Positions 41,502 to 50,474 of a stretch of DNA of 64,000 nt are shown piece after piece (within the stretch, counting starts at the first letter, position 1; each line of letters opens with the position of its first letter). The stretch lies in the NCBI RefSeq assembly GCF_003054445.1, contig NC_042507.1, positions 558,001 through 622,000 of the forward strand, in the 5' to 3' direction. The notes beneath the pieces were generated by a model. The model ran no database searches and was not told where the DNA came from. It saw only the letters and a list, made by a program, of their open reading frames with translations. A program made the position numbers and the translations under genes. Origin of the DNA: Pichia kudriavzevii (lineage: Eukaryota; Ascomycota; Pichiomycetes; Pichiales; Pichiaceae).

Positions 41502-43496
41502 ATGTTTATACGTCTGTTGAGGAATCGCCAGTCTTTATTGGTGAGCTTTAGGCGTTATGTTACCACAACACCAGGCACAGACACTTACAAAGGTTATTTG
41601 AAGTACCCCATAGATAAAGTGAAAAACCCAACCCCAATTGTTTCTGATGACGACTTGTACAAACGTATATCTTCAATACCACTTGAAAACTATAGGAATT
41701 TTATAATTGTGGCACATGTTGATCACGGGAAATCAACATTATCTGACCGATTGCTTGAACTAACAGGTGTTGTAAACCCTACGATTGACAATAAACAGGT
41801 GTTAGATAAGTTAGAAGTTGAAAGAGAGAGAGGTATTACAGTGAAAGCACAGACCGTTTCAATGATATACCATTATAAGGGTGAAGATTATATGATTCAT
41901 TTAGTTGATTCACCTGGTCACGTTGATTTTAGGTTGGAAGTTATTAGATCTTATGCATCATGTCAAGGAGCGTTACTATTAGTTGATGCGTCGGAAGGTA
42001 TAAAGGCACAAACGGTTGCCAACTTTTATATCGCTTATTCCATGGACTTGAAGTTATTACCAGTGATAAATAAAATTGATTTAGATACTGCAGATATACA
42101 AAAAGCAGAAGAACAAATAGAGGAAACTTTTGAACTTGATAGAGATGACATTGTTCACGTTAGTGCCAAGACTGGTTTGAACGTAAATTATATCTTGCCT
42201 AAAATTATTGAAAGTATTCCACCCCCACCACCGGAGAAGTATAACAGAGACGCGCCATTGAGATCACAAATCGTCGATTGCTGGTATGATCCTTATGTCG
42301 GGGTTATCATGTTAGTAAATGTTGTTGACGGTGAACTGAAAAAAGGCGACAAAATAGAATTTATTTCAACGGGTGAAAAACACGAGGTTAAAGAAGTTGG
42401 TGTTATGTATCCAGATAGAAGGGCTTTACCTAAATTGGTATCTGGACAAGTTGCATATGTGATACCTGGGTTTAAGGATGCTAATAAAGTTTTTGTGGGT
42501 GACACTATTAAATTAGTGGGGACGGATGTTGAAACTTTGGAAGGGTTTGAAGAGCCAAAACCAATGGTATTCGTGGGCGCCTTCCCTGCAGAAGGTACTG
42601 AATTTAAGAAAATGGAAGAAAGTTTACAGCACTTATTCTTGAATGATAGGTCAGTTGTTTTTCAACGAACAACATCGAATGCCTTAGGGCAAGGTTGGAA
42701 ATTAGGATTTTTAGGATCCCTACACGCCTCTATATTTAAAGAACGGTTAGAAAAAGAGCATGGTAAAAACTTAATTATAATTGCACCAACTGTTCCTTAC
42801 AAAGTTACTTTTAAAGGTGGACGTGAAGAAATCATTAACAATCCAAGTGATTTTCCTGATGGTAATAAGAAAAGTGGTGTAGTTGATATTGCCGAACCAA
42901 TAGTTGAGGCATTGATGACCTTTCCAGGTGAATATACAGGGCCAGTCATGAAATTATGTGAAATCAATCGTGGAATTCAAAAAGACTTGCAATTTTTGTC
43001 GAATGGTCAAACGTTAATGAGGTGCATTCTACCAACTGCACAATTAATTGATGATTTTGTAGGGAAACTGAAAGGTGCAACTCGGGGATATGCTTCACTA
43101 GATTATGAAGATGGCGGCTATATGTCAAGTGATGTTTGCAAATTAGAACTTTTGGTTAACGGCGGTAATGTTGATGCTTTGGCTACAATTGTTCATAAAT
43201 CTCAGGTTAATAAGATGGGCAGAGAAATGGCCGAAAGGTTAGTAAAATTTTTGTCAGTTCAACAGTATGATGTTATTGTTCAAGCAGCAGCAAATGGCAA
43301 AATTGTTGCCCGTGAGACTATCAGAGCTCGACGCAAAGATGTTCTAGCCAAACTGCATGCTGCTGATCAATCCCGTAGAAAGAAACTATTGGCCAAACAA
43401 AAGGCTGGTAAAAAGAATTTACAAGCGGGTTCTCAAGGTATTGCACACACGAGAGTTGCTGCAGAAGCTTGTCAATCTTTCCTCAGAAGAGATTGA
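41502..43496 (+). CDS. GUF1: Mitochondrial translation GTPase Guf1 (LepA/EF4)
   Basis: A 664-residue mitochondrial relative of bacterial LepA, a ribosome-bound GTPase supporting faithful mitochondrial translation under stress. A basic presequence (1-~20) precedes G1 AHVDHGKST (71-79), the switch motif ERERGITVKAQT, DSPGH and NKID. The LepA-type C-terminal domain is present (TRGYASLDYEDGGYMSSDV, ARETIRARRKDVLAK), excluding EF-G. Length is close to S. cerevisiae Guf1 (645 aa). Confidence 0.96.
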   Translation: MFIRLLRNRQSLLVSFRRYVTTTPGTDTYKGYLKYPIDKVKNPTPIVSDDDLYKRISSIPLENYRNFIIVAHVDHGKSTLSDRLLELTGVVNPTIDNKQVLDKLEVERERGITVKAQTVSMIYHYKGEDYMIHLVDSPGHVDFRLEVIRSYASCQGALLLVDASEGIKAQTVANFYIAYSMDLKLLPVINKIDLDTADIQKAEEQIEETFELDRDDIVHVSAKTGLNVNYILPKIIESIPPPPPEKYNRDAPLRSQIVDCWYDPYVGVIMLVNVVDGELKKGDKIEFISTGEKHEVKEVGVMYPDRRALPKLVSGQVAYVIPGFKDANKVFVGDTIKLVGTDVETLEGFEEPKPMVFVGAFPAEGTEFKKMEESLQHLFLNDRSVVFQRTTSNALGQGWKLGFLGSLHASIFKERLEKEHGKNLIIIAPTVPYKVTFKGGREEIINNPSDFPDGNKKSGVVDIAEPIVEALMTFPGEYTGPVMKLCEINRGIQKDLQFLSNGQTLMRCILPTAQLIDDFVGKLKGATRGYASLDYEDGGYMSSDVCKLELLVNGGNVDALATIVHKSQVNKMGREMAERLVKFLSVQQYDVIVQAAANGKIVARETIRARRKDVLAKLHAADQSRRKKLLAKQKAGKKNLQAGSQGIAHTRVAAEACQSFLRRD

Positions 43497-43709
43497 TGTC
43501 GTTTTATTCTTGTATGTAGTTAGATCTGTTTTTTTTTTGTTTCGTTATGTGGATATATGCCCTTTAAAATTTAACGAATGAGGAAATGCGTACATATTTT
43601 TCTTGTTGAAGCCTTGTAGATAGGCAATTTTCAAACTTAACTATCAATGAGTTTTTTGTTTTTTTTTTCTAAAACGAGCAAAGATTCACATTGATTTCAT
43701 AAAGAGGAA

Positions 43710-44714
43710 ATGATTAGGGGAACAAAGCGGTCAATTCCGTTTCCCTTGAGACCACAAGATATGAGTCGTGGAAGAAGATTGATGTCGTCAACGTGGTCAA
43801 GCAATCCTCCTTCTTCCCTTGAAAAGTTACTTGCCCTAAATAAGATCAGCACAGAGACATTTGTCAATGCATCTGAGTTGTTTGTTCCTTATCGTGGTAG
43901 GGGACTTTTTGGTGGCACGATGGTGGCCCAGTCTTTATTGGCATCTCTTTTACATTCCAACATGCCTGAAAAGAAATGGAAACCTGTCAGTATACACTGT
44001 CATTTTTTACAAGCTGTCCAACCAACTCCGCAGTTGCAATATAAAGTTACAACGTTAAAGCCGGGCAAAAACTATCTTACCAAAGAAGTGAATTTGCACC
44101 AGAACAATAAACTTGTTTTTAAAGCTATCGTTACTTTACAGGCATATAAGCTTCAAGGCTCAGCTTCGAATTTAAAGGGACAACTAAATCATCATCGCAA
44201 AGCTCCTGTTGTCGGGGTCGACATAGCACCACCGGAGAAAATGTTCTCTCAGTCGGAGCTTATACCAAATTCCACCGCCGTAAAATGTTACGAAAGAGAA
44301 CCTTGTGATTGGAGGTTACCCAAAGATTTGTTTGACCTTTCTATTGTAAAGGAAGAGGAAAAAGCTGCACCTGTGGAAGATCGTGTATTACGCTATTGGG
44401 TGAAAAATAAGGAACCATTGCAGGATCCATCAGTTTACAACTGGGTTTCCTTAGCCTATGTTTCGGATTATTTTTATTTATCTGCAAATATGCGCTTAAA
44501 TATGAGAGAAATGTTTACCACAAAGTTTAGTGTTTCCCTTGACCACACGATCTATTTCAACACCGAACTAAATACTTCCGAGTTTTTCAACTATAACGTA
44601 AGGAATATCAAGGCGGGTGAAAATAGATCAATAATGATGGGTGAAATATTCAACAGGGAAGGGAAATTAGGTGCAACTACGTTTCAGGAAGGTTTGAGTG
44701 TCATCAATCCATAG
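43710..44714 (+). CDS. TES1: Acyl-CoA thioesterase, Tes1/ACOT8 type
   Basis: A 334-residue double-hotdog thioesterase that hydrolyses acyl-CoA to free fatty acid and CoA. The first hotdog is at ~27-130 (VPYRGRGLFGGTMVAQSLLA, then VSIHCHFLQA) and the second at ~225-330 (NWVSLAYVSDYF, SLDHTIYFN). Length matches Tes1 (349 aa). Tes1 is peroxisomal in S. cerevisiae with a C-terminal PTS1; here the C-terminus is VINP, which is not a PTS1. The N-terminus (residues 1-~35) is Arg/Ser-rich with just one acidic residue, closer to a mitochondrial presequence. An inner ATG (residue 18) is an alternative start. Confidence 0.88.
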   Translation: MIRGTKRSIPFPLRPQDMSRGRRLMSSTWSSNPPSSLEKLLALNKISTETFVNASELFVPYRGRGLFGGTMVAQSLLASLLHSNMPEKKWKPVSIHCHFLQAVQPTPQLQYKVTTLKPGKNYLTKEVNLHQNNKLVFKAIVTLQAYKLQGSASNLKGQLNHHRKAPVVGVDIAPPEKMFSQSELIPNSTAVKCYEREPCDWRLPKDLFDLSIVKEEEKAAPVEDRVLRYWVKNKEPLQDPSVYNWVSLAYVSDYFYLSANMRLNMREMFTTKFSVSLDHTIYFNTELNTSEFFNYNVRNIKAGENRSIMMGEIFNREGKLGATTFQEGLSVINP

Positions 44715-44880
44715 AGTATCTGAACTAGGTTCTTTTTAATTTACAGTTGATCCTTAGTTTTACTTATTCAACTCATCTTTTGCACGATTGGTTAACATGA
44801 TACATCGAATTACATACTACTTATTATACTGCTAGCATTTTATTACAAATAAATTATCTTTAGAAATAATACGGGCTAGC

Positions 44881-46380
44881 TTACCCTCTGCCTTTCTTTT
44901 TTGAGTAAAAATCAGACTCATCTGAGGAATCACTGTCAGATTCTACAAGATTTTTGCGCCTTCTAAAGTTATATCCAGAACTTTCACTATCAAAACTAGT
45001 TGAATCTGACTTATTTTTCGCTTTCCTACTATTCGATTGTAACTTAAAAGTACTTTTACTAACTGAGTCCAATGTGTTATATTTCTCTATACCCTTATGC
45101 TTAATCTTGCCGCTACTTTTCTTCCTATTTTTAGTTTTATTCTTTCTTCTTCCTTCCACCTCCGAGTCATCTTCACTGAGTGAATCCAATGGGTTAGTTC
45201 TTGTATTCCCAATAGTAAGCAATTCTAGTCTCCCCTCTGACTCTATCTCTGACTCTGATCCTGTACCTGGTACAGAATGATCGTATCTTCTCTCTTGCTT
45301 CTTTTTTTGTTTTTTTTTGATCTTCTTGTTGATCTCTTCCCTTTTAGAGCCAGAAAAATATTTCTTTGCTCTTCTAGATTTCCTCCCCTTCGAATATCCA
45401 ACATCACTCTCACTCTCACTCTCACTCTCACTATCACTATCACTATCACTATCACTATCACTATCACTATCACTATCACTATCACTATCACTTTCGCTTC
45501 CATCAGAAGGATAGTAATATTTTTTGCTTCTTCTTGACTTCGCTTTAGTCCTAGCCTTCAGCTCCTTTTTTCGTCTACGTCTTTCCTTTTCTACTTCAGA
45601 ATTGCCGTAAGAATCTGTACCAGTTTCACTGCTGCTTATGTATTTACTGCTCTTCTTGCTGCTCTTCTTCTTTTTACCTTTTTTCAAATTCTTCCTCTTG
45701 ACTCTTGTTTTATCAAGATCTAAATCAGTTTCGTCTTCATCATCGCTAAACAATGCCAGTTTCATCAATTGTGTAATACTCATATTATCGGTAATTGCAA
45801 TTGCCTCCTTCTTACCAGTCTTTGAACGCAAATTTTTGATCGCCTTTATTCTCAACAAGGCCTTCATAGCACATATTTCAGCAGTTTCTGTATATTGAGG
45901 GGTAACTGACGGTGAAGTTAATGGCTCTGTTTTGAGATCGTCTTTTTTATTCTTTTTGTCACTTGTTACTACCACATTTTTACCAGGTATAAATTTAGGT
46001 GGCTTTTTTGTATCAATTTCATACTGCGAGTTTGCATTGGGTTTAGGTAGGTCTAACTTTGGAGAAAATTGTTTGTGAGATCTCACTAATTTATTGTTAC
46101 CGTTAGTATCAATTATAAATTCGGCATTTTTATATTTTGGTGGTGGTAGGTTCAACTCATCATCAGAGATATAGTCATTGTCGTAACCTTCTTTTTGTTT
46201 CGCCTTCCTTTGGGCTGCTGTTGTTTTTAGATATAAGGGTTTAGTGTGAATACCATTGATTTTCAGAGCGTCCTTCAAGTTCATTCCTTCAGCAGCCGAA
46301 AGTACTGCATTTTTCTTCTTCCTTCGATAATTAGTTCTATTCCTCTTACCCGGATAATAGTCTGAATCTGAATCTGCCAT
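44881..46380 (-). CDS. Low-complexity Lys/Ser/Asp-rich protein
   Basis: A 499-residue protein of unknown function. The N-terminus is MADSDSDYYPGKRNRTNYRR, followed by polar, Lys-rich sequence and a run of Ser-Asp/Ser-Glu dipeptides of about 30 residues (plus strand 45404-45493). The C-terminal half alternates basic (KKKQKKKQER) and acidic-Ser stretches. The composition resembles nucleolar or chromatin-associated phosphoproteins (Srp40-like), and SD/SE runs are typical casein kinase 2 targets, but I do not recognise a family. The frame is open to 46410 without an ATG, so I start at 46378-46380. Confidence 0.75.
   Translation of the reverse strand: MADSDSDYYPGKRNRTNYRRKKKNAVLSAAEGMNLKDALKINGIHTKPLYLKTTAAQRKAKQKEGYDNDYISDDELNLPPPKYKNAEFIIDTNGNNKLVRSHKQFSPKLDLPKPNANSQYEIDTKKPPKFIPGKNVVVTSDKKNKKDDLKTEPLTSPSVTPQYTETAEICAMKALLRIKAIKNLRSKTGKKEAIAITDNMSITQLMKLALFSDDEDETDLDLDKTRVKRKNLKKGKKKKSSKKSSKYISSSETGTDSYGNSEVEKERRRRKKELKARTKAKSRRSKKYYYPSDGSESDSDSDSDSDSDSDSDSDSDSESESESESDVGYSKGRKSRRAKKYFSGSKREEINKKIKKKQKKKQERRYDHSVPGTGSESEIESEGRLELLTIGNTRTNPLDSLSEDDSEVEGRRKNKTKNRKKSSGKIKHKGIEKYNTLDSVSKSTFKLQSNSRKAKNKSDSTSFDSESSGYNFRRRKNLVESDSDSSDESDFYSKKKGRG
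45404..45493. repeat. Hexanucleotide repeat encoding Ser-Asp/Ser-Glu run
   Basis: Four TCACTC units (45404-45427), ten TCACTA units (45428-45487) and a final TCACTT. On the coding (minus) strand they read GAGTGA/TAGTGA, giving Ser-Glu then Ser-Asp dipeptides. Because of the 6-bp period, changes in number keep the frame. Confidence 0.95.
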
Positions 46381-46551
46381 GGCCTCTAGATTAGATTGCT
46401 TTTTTATCAAAATTCAAGATCTATCAGTTTCACGTTTAAGAGAGTCTACGCACTTAGATATAGATGAAACTTTCCTGAGTTTCAGAATGAGGATTTTTTA
46501 TTTTTAAAATTTTATACACGATCGATTGAAATGTTGTCTATAGAATTGTGA

Positions 46552-48294
46552 TCAGAAAGTGAATACTTCATCATACTCATTGGATGCATTCATAATTTTG
46601 GTTAACAAAGATGGATCCACTGAAGATACTACAGGGAAAATGAAATCACATGTATGTTGTGAAGGTGGTAATTTCGAGGCCACTTTAGTAGGCTCCTTGT
46701 TTGGAATTTCAGGGAATACAAAAGAATCGATAACTTCGATATCACCTGATTCTGCAGGTTTCTTTTCAAGTTGAACATTCTGAGTCTTTTCAGAGGATAA
46801 TGAATTGGAAATGGTATCTCCGGAAAAGGAAAAGGAAAATGGTGATTTAGATGCATCACTCTTAGGAATACTAAAATCAAAAGAGGGTTTGGTGACAGAT
46901 AAATCAAGATTTTCGTTTTCTTCGTGAACATTAGGAACCCGTATTTGAGATTTCATTGTACTTGGTTCTACTCTTGAATTGTCCACTTTCTCTGATGTCG
47001 TGACAGGGACTTCAGGGATCTGTTTCGTTTGTAATAGTTTAGATTTTGTAGAACTCGAGGTGGATGCAAAATATGGTTCATATTCTTTTGTACCTTCCTT
47101 ATGAATTTCCGTTTTTGCAGACTCGGCATCATCCTTAAATAAAGGAAGTTCCCTCATAGGCTTGAAGGGAAAAACGGGAGTTGCTGATGATTTTTTATCA
47201 GACCTGGATTCAAGTACTGTTTGATTTTTGTCTTTTTTGTTATTCGTCTTAGATTCACTCAATAACTGTGTTTTATCGTGTACTATTTGTTTATCGTCGT
47301 GATTGTTTTCTTTTAGTTCATCGTTGATAGTTATAATCACATTCTGTTCGCCATCTAATATATCAAGTACTTTGGACGCTGTCTTCGATATACTTGATTT
47401 TGAAATTTCCTCTGTTGTTCCTTTCCTGGAAACACCTATATTTTTTCCAGCTTCATCACCAATAAAACCTTCGCCATGAGCATCATCATCATCATCATCA
47501 TCATCACTGAATTTTGATAAATCGATAATCCCACCCTTATAATCCTTTGAATCATTTTTCTTCTTTGAAAGTGTTTTTTTCTTCTCTAAAAATGCACACA
47601 GAGGAGAAATTGATTTGGTTTCAACTTTGTTCAAAGGACTTGTATAGCTAACAATCCGACGTTTCCTGATACCATTTAGGTTAAAACTTCTGTTCAATGA
47701 AGTGTTTGTGTTGCTTTGTACCAATTTGGACTTGTAAGTTGGTGTTTTTATAGTAACAGGTTTCTTCAAATCTGCTGAAGGAGCTCTTAGAATAGTTGAA
47801 TTATTAGCATCGTTGAATGAAGCTAGGCCACCGACTTTAGAGCCCATTTGAGAATTATTTGTAAATAAACTGTGATTTATCATACTGCCGTTTCGACTTG
47901 GCAAGTTGGATTGCGATTTGCGAATTAAGCTCATCACACCTTCTATTTCTATTTCATTCAAAGGAGTGTCGCCCTTCTTTTGAAAAAACTCAGACAATGT
48001 ATCATTTGGATTTTTAGATGTGAATGACATATTTGAGTTCATTGAAAGATCAATATTTCCAATGCTGACATTCTCAAAAGCAGTAGGCTGTTTCGTATTT
48101 CTTTTAGGTTTTTGCTGTTGTTTTAGCTTGTTTTGAAAAAATGCTTTGATTCTAGTAAATAAACCCTCTGGTTGGGACTGGGATTGGGAATTTGATTTCG
48201 AAGGTACATAATAAGGTGAAATTCCCTGTTTTACGGTCTTTTTAAAAGGCGAGTCCGGCCTTTCCCCTCCAAATGAATAGTTATATCTAGGCAT
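46552..48294 (-). CDS. NUP60: Nucleoporin Nup60
   Basis: A 580-residue nuclear-basket nucleoporin. In yeast Nup60 anchors Mlp1/2 and Nup2 to the nuclear pore through an N-terminal amphipathic helix. Identification rests on TPLNEIEIEGVMSLIRKS (~109-126), nearly identical to EPLSEIEIEGVMSLLQKS in S. cerevisiae Nup60, a preceding basic helix (LFTRIKAFFQNKL), and the C-terminal end DEVFTF against SLYTF. FSF-type motifs (SPFSFSFSG) occur near the C-terminus. An Asp run (CAT/ATC repeat at plus ~47489-47511) is notable. Length is similar to the S. cerevisiae protein (539 aa). Confidence 0.85.
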   Translation of the reverse strand: MPRYNYSFGGERPDSPFKKTVKQGISPYYVPSKSNSQSQSQPEGLFTRIKAFFQNKLKQQQKPKRNTKQPTAFENVSIGNIDLSMNSNMSFTSKNPNDTLSEFFQKKGDTPLNEIEIEGVMSLIRKSQSNLPSRNGSMINHSLFTNNSQMGSKVGGLASFNDANNSTILRAPSADLKKPVTIKTPTYKSKLVQSNTNTSLNRSFNLNGIRKRRIVSYTSPLNKVETKSISPLCAFLEKKKTLSKKKNDSKDYKGGIIDLSKFSDDDDDDDDAHGEGFIGDEAGKNIGVSRKGTTEEISKSSISKTASKVLDILDGEQNVIITINDELKENNHDDKQIVHDKTQLLSESKTNNKKDKNQTVLESRSDKKSSATPVFPFKPMRELPLFKDDAESAKTEIHKEGTKEYEPYFASTSSSTKSKLLQTKQIPEVPVTTSEKVDNSRVEPSTMKSQIRVPNVHEENENLDLSVTKPSFDFSIPKSDASKSPFSFSFSGDTISNSLSSEKTQNVQLEKKPAESGDIEVIDSFVFPEIPNKEPTKVASKLPPSQHTCDFIFPVVSSVDPSLLTKIMNASNEYDEVFTF

Positions 48295-48538
48295 TCTGCA
48301 ATAATTTCAACACAAGACCCTCCTAAACGGGTGCTATAATTTCAGAGTATCAACTTAAAAGTTGTAGTTTTTATAAAAGAGTATTAGAAACTCATTTGAA
48401 TTAAAAACATGTCAGTAGTTGAGCTTGAAAGCGAATGAAAGAAAAAAAAAAGGAAATTTGAAATTGGGAATTCAGTTTGTACTCATGCACTGCTGTTTTT
48501 CTTCCTAAGAGAAACAAAGAAAAGAGAAGTTGGAATTG

Positions 48539-49804
48539 ATGGAAATGACTATGCCCGTTCGTACCCTGATTGGAGCACTTGCTTGTCAGAAAGATTCGTA
48601 CTTGAAGCAGCTAACAACTGTCGTTGTGTCTTGTTCACCGTTAAAGGAGGAAGCACCAAAAAAGGCAGGCAAGAAGTTGTCAGTCACTGATAGTAAAGAA
48701 AAAAGGTCTCTTTATGAGATAGAGTTGGAAGATACTATACTATTTCCCGAAGGCGGAGGACAACCCAGTGATTTAGGGCTTATAAAGGTTGAGGATACCA
48801 AAGTTCGAGTTTTGGATGTTCAAAGAAAAGGTTTGTATGCAGTCCATATTACTGAAGAGCCAATTGAAAGTGGAACATCTGTATCTCTCGAAGTTGATTG
48901 GAAGAGAAGACTAGACCACATGCAACAGCATACCGGACAACATCTACTATCAGCAATCTTAGATAAGTATGATTTACCGACTTTATCATGGAACATGGGT
49001 GAAATGGTCAATTATATCGAGGTCCCTCGCAAAATCACACCAGAGGAAATCGTGGAGGTCACCGAGAAGGTAAACCACGAGATATTTAACAATACTCCTA
49101 TCAACGTCGACACTCCAAAGAGTGAGAGTGAAGGAGTTAATTCTGAGAAGGGGGTGATGCGGGTAGTGAAGATTGGAGATATCGATAACAATCCATGTTG
49201 TGGTACCCATTTGGCCCAAGTTGGACAAGTAAAAATGGTTGTTATACTCGGACAAATGAATGGGAAAAATGGAACTTCCAAGCTCAACTTCTTATGTGGT
49301 GACAGGGTTTACAAATACACGTCTCAGCTGTACGACATCAATAAGAGATTGATGAACATCTTCAGTAGTAACATGGAAGAATTGCCAGAGAAGGCGGAAA
49401 TGGTCATCAAGGAGGGGAAGAAAAGCCGTGCTAGAGAACGGAATCTAAGTAAAGAGATTGCCATCCAATTTGCGAATAGAATCATTGAGGCATTTCAAGA
49501 TAAGCAATCTCCGAAATCTGTTCACTACGTCTATAGAGAGGAGGGAGACTTGGAATTTATAAATAAGATAAACGCCGAGTTGAAAATCATCCTATCTGAA
49601 CATCCAGATAAGTCGATCGTACTTATCTCCGGAGACGGGGCTATTATTGTCGTTGGACCTGCCATGGACTCTATCGTGCAAGAACTGAGAAAAAGGCTAC
49701 CTACGCTTCGTGGAGGAGGGAAGAACGGTCGTTTCCAGGGTAAGGTTGCGTCATACAAAGAACACGAAATGCAAGCTGTAATTGAATATCTGAAAGAGCT
49801 CTAG
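48539..49804 (+). CDS. Alanyl-tRNA editing protein, AlaX type
   Basis: A 421-residue stand-alone trans-editing enzyme that should hydrolyse Ser-tRNA(Ala) or Gly-tRNA(Ala), homologous to the editing domain of AlaRS. It has the zinc-binding motifs HTGQH (H131, H135) and CCGTH (C220, H224), with FPEGGGQPSDLG (69-80) before them. The C-terminal region (~330-420) includes GRFQGK. Related to S. cerevisiae YNL040W (456 aa). The frame is open 9 bases upstream at a TTG, but the first ATG is at 48539; ATGs at residues 3 and 5 are alternatives. Confidence 0.9.
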   Translation: MEMTMPVRTLIGALACQKDSYLKQLTTVVVSCSPLKEEAPKKAGKKLSVTDSKEKRSLYEIELEDTILFPEGGGQPSDLGLIKVEDTKVRVLDVQRKGLYAVHITEEPIESGTSVSLEVDWKRRLDHMQQHTGQHLLSAILDKYDLPTLSWNMGEMVNYIEVPRKITPEEIVEVTEKVNHEIFNNTPINVDTPKSESEGVNSEKGVMRVVKIGDIDNNPCCGTHLAQVGQVKMVVILGQMNGKNGTSKLNFLCGDRVYKYTSQLYDINKRLMNIFSSNMEELPEKAEMVIKEGKKSRARERNLSKEIAIQFANRIIEAFQDKQSPKSVHYVYREEGDLEFINKINAELKIILSEHPDKSIVLISGDGAIIVVGPAMDSIVQELRKRLPTLRGGGKNGRFQGKVASYKEHEMQAVIEYLKEL

Positions 49805-50474
49805 ATAAACCGTTGTCCTCCTGTATCAAGAAAATGTAGTTTAACAGTGCTAGTCCATAACAGTATAAAGCCCTTTTAATTTTTTTACGGTGACGTATCT
49901 CCGCCTATTATGGTAAAAGTAAAGTAAGGGCACCTCTCTTCCATAATGGGACATTTTTGAGTATATTGGTAATTGTGGTCTCGCTCCAATGTAATGTTGG
50001 AAATGCAGTGTTGTGTAGTACTTTTGTTCTCCCGTTTTAAAGAGACGGCGAACGGAAAGCGATAATGCCGCACGACTAGAAATCTCACTACACTCTAGAC
50101 CCAAATTACCGTACTAGAAAGAAAAAGAAAAATTAGCTGTGGTTTCCACCTGCCGTATTAGGACAAACGCTATCCCCTATGAGGTATCCGTGTCTAGAGA
50201 AGGCATGTCTCCCTTGACATCACTTACTCCTTTAGGCGTACGGACCAATACACAGCCGCGTCGGTGTTTTTGTTATCACTGGTTGTTATCGGGTTGCTGA
50301 TAGGGAGCAACGGGTAGAACCTCGATAGTCGGTAAATAAGGTTTACTGGAGAACCCCGAGGAGGGTCTTATAAGAAGGGGGAGACATTCCGTTGGTGTTG
50401 GAAAGATCCACTGCTAAATCCTTAATTAACATTAGGAGCTTACAAGTTTATCTTAAAAATAGAGCACCATATAG
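49805..50474. promoter_or_regulatory. Upstream region of the first AAAP permease gene
   Basis: This 670-bp region shows GATAA-type sites on the minus strand (TTATC at 50273-50277 and 50286-50290) and GATAG at 50299-50303, possible Gln3/Gat1 nitrogen-control sites, and TATAAG at about 50369. A 34-codon ATG frame on the minus strand at 49850-49954 is discussed in the findings. Otherwise I see no gene. Confidence 0.45.
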
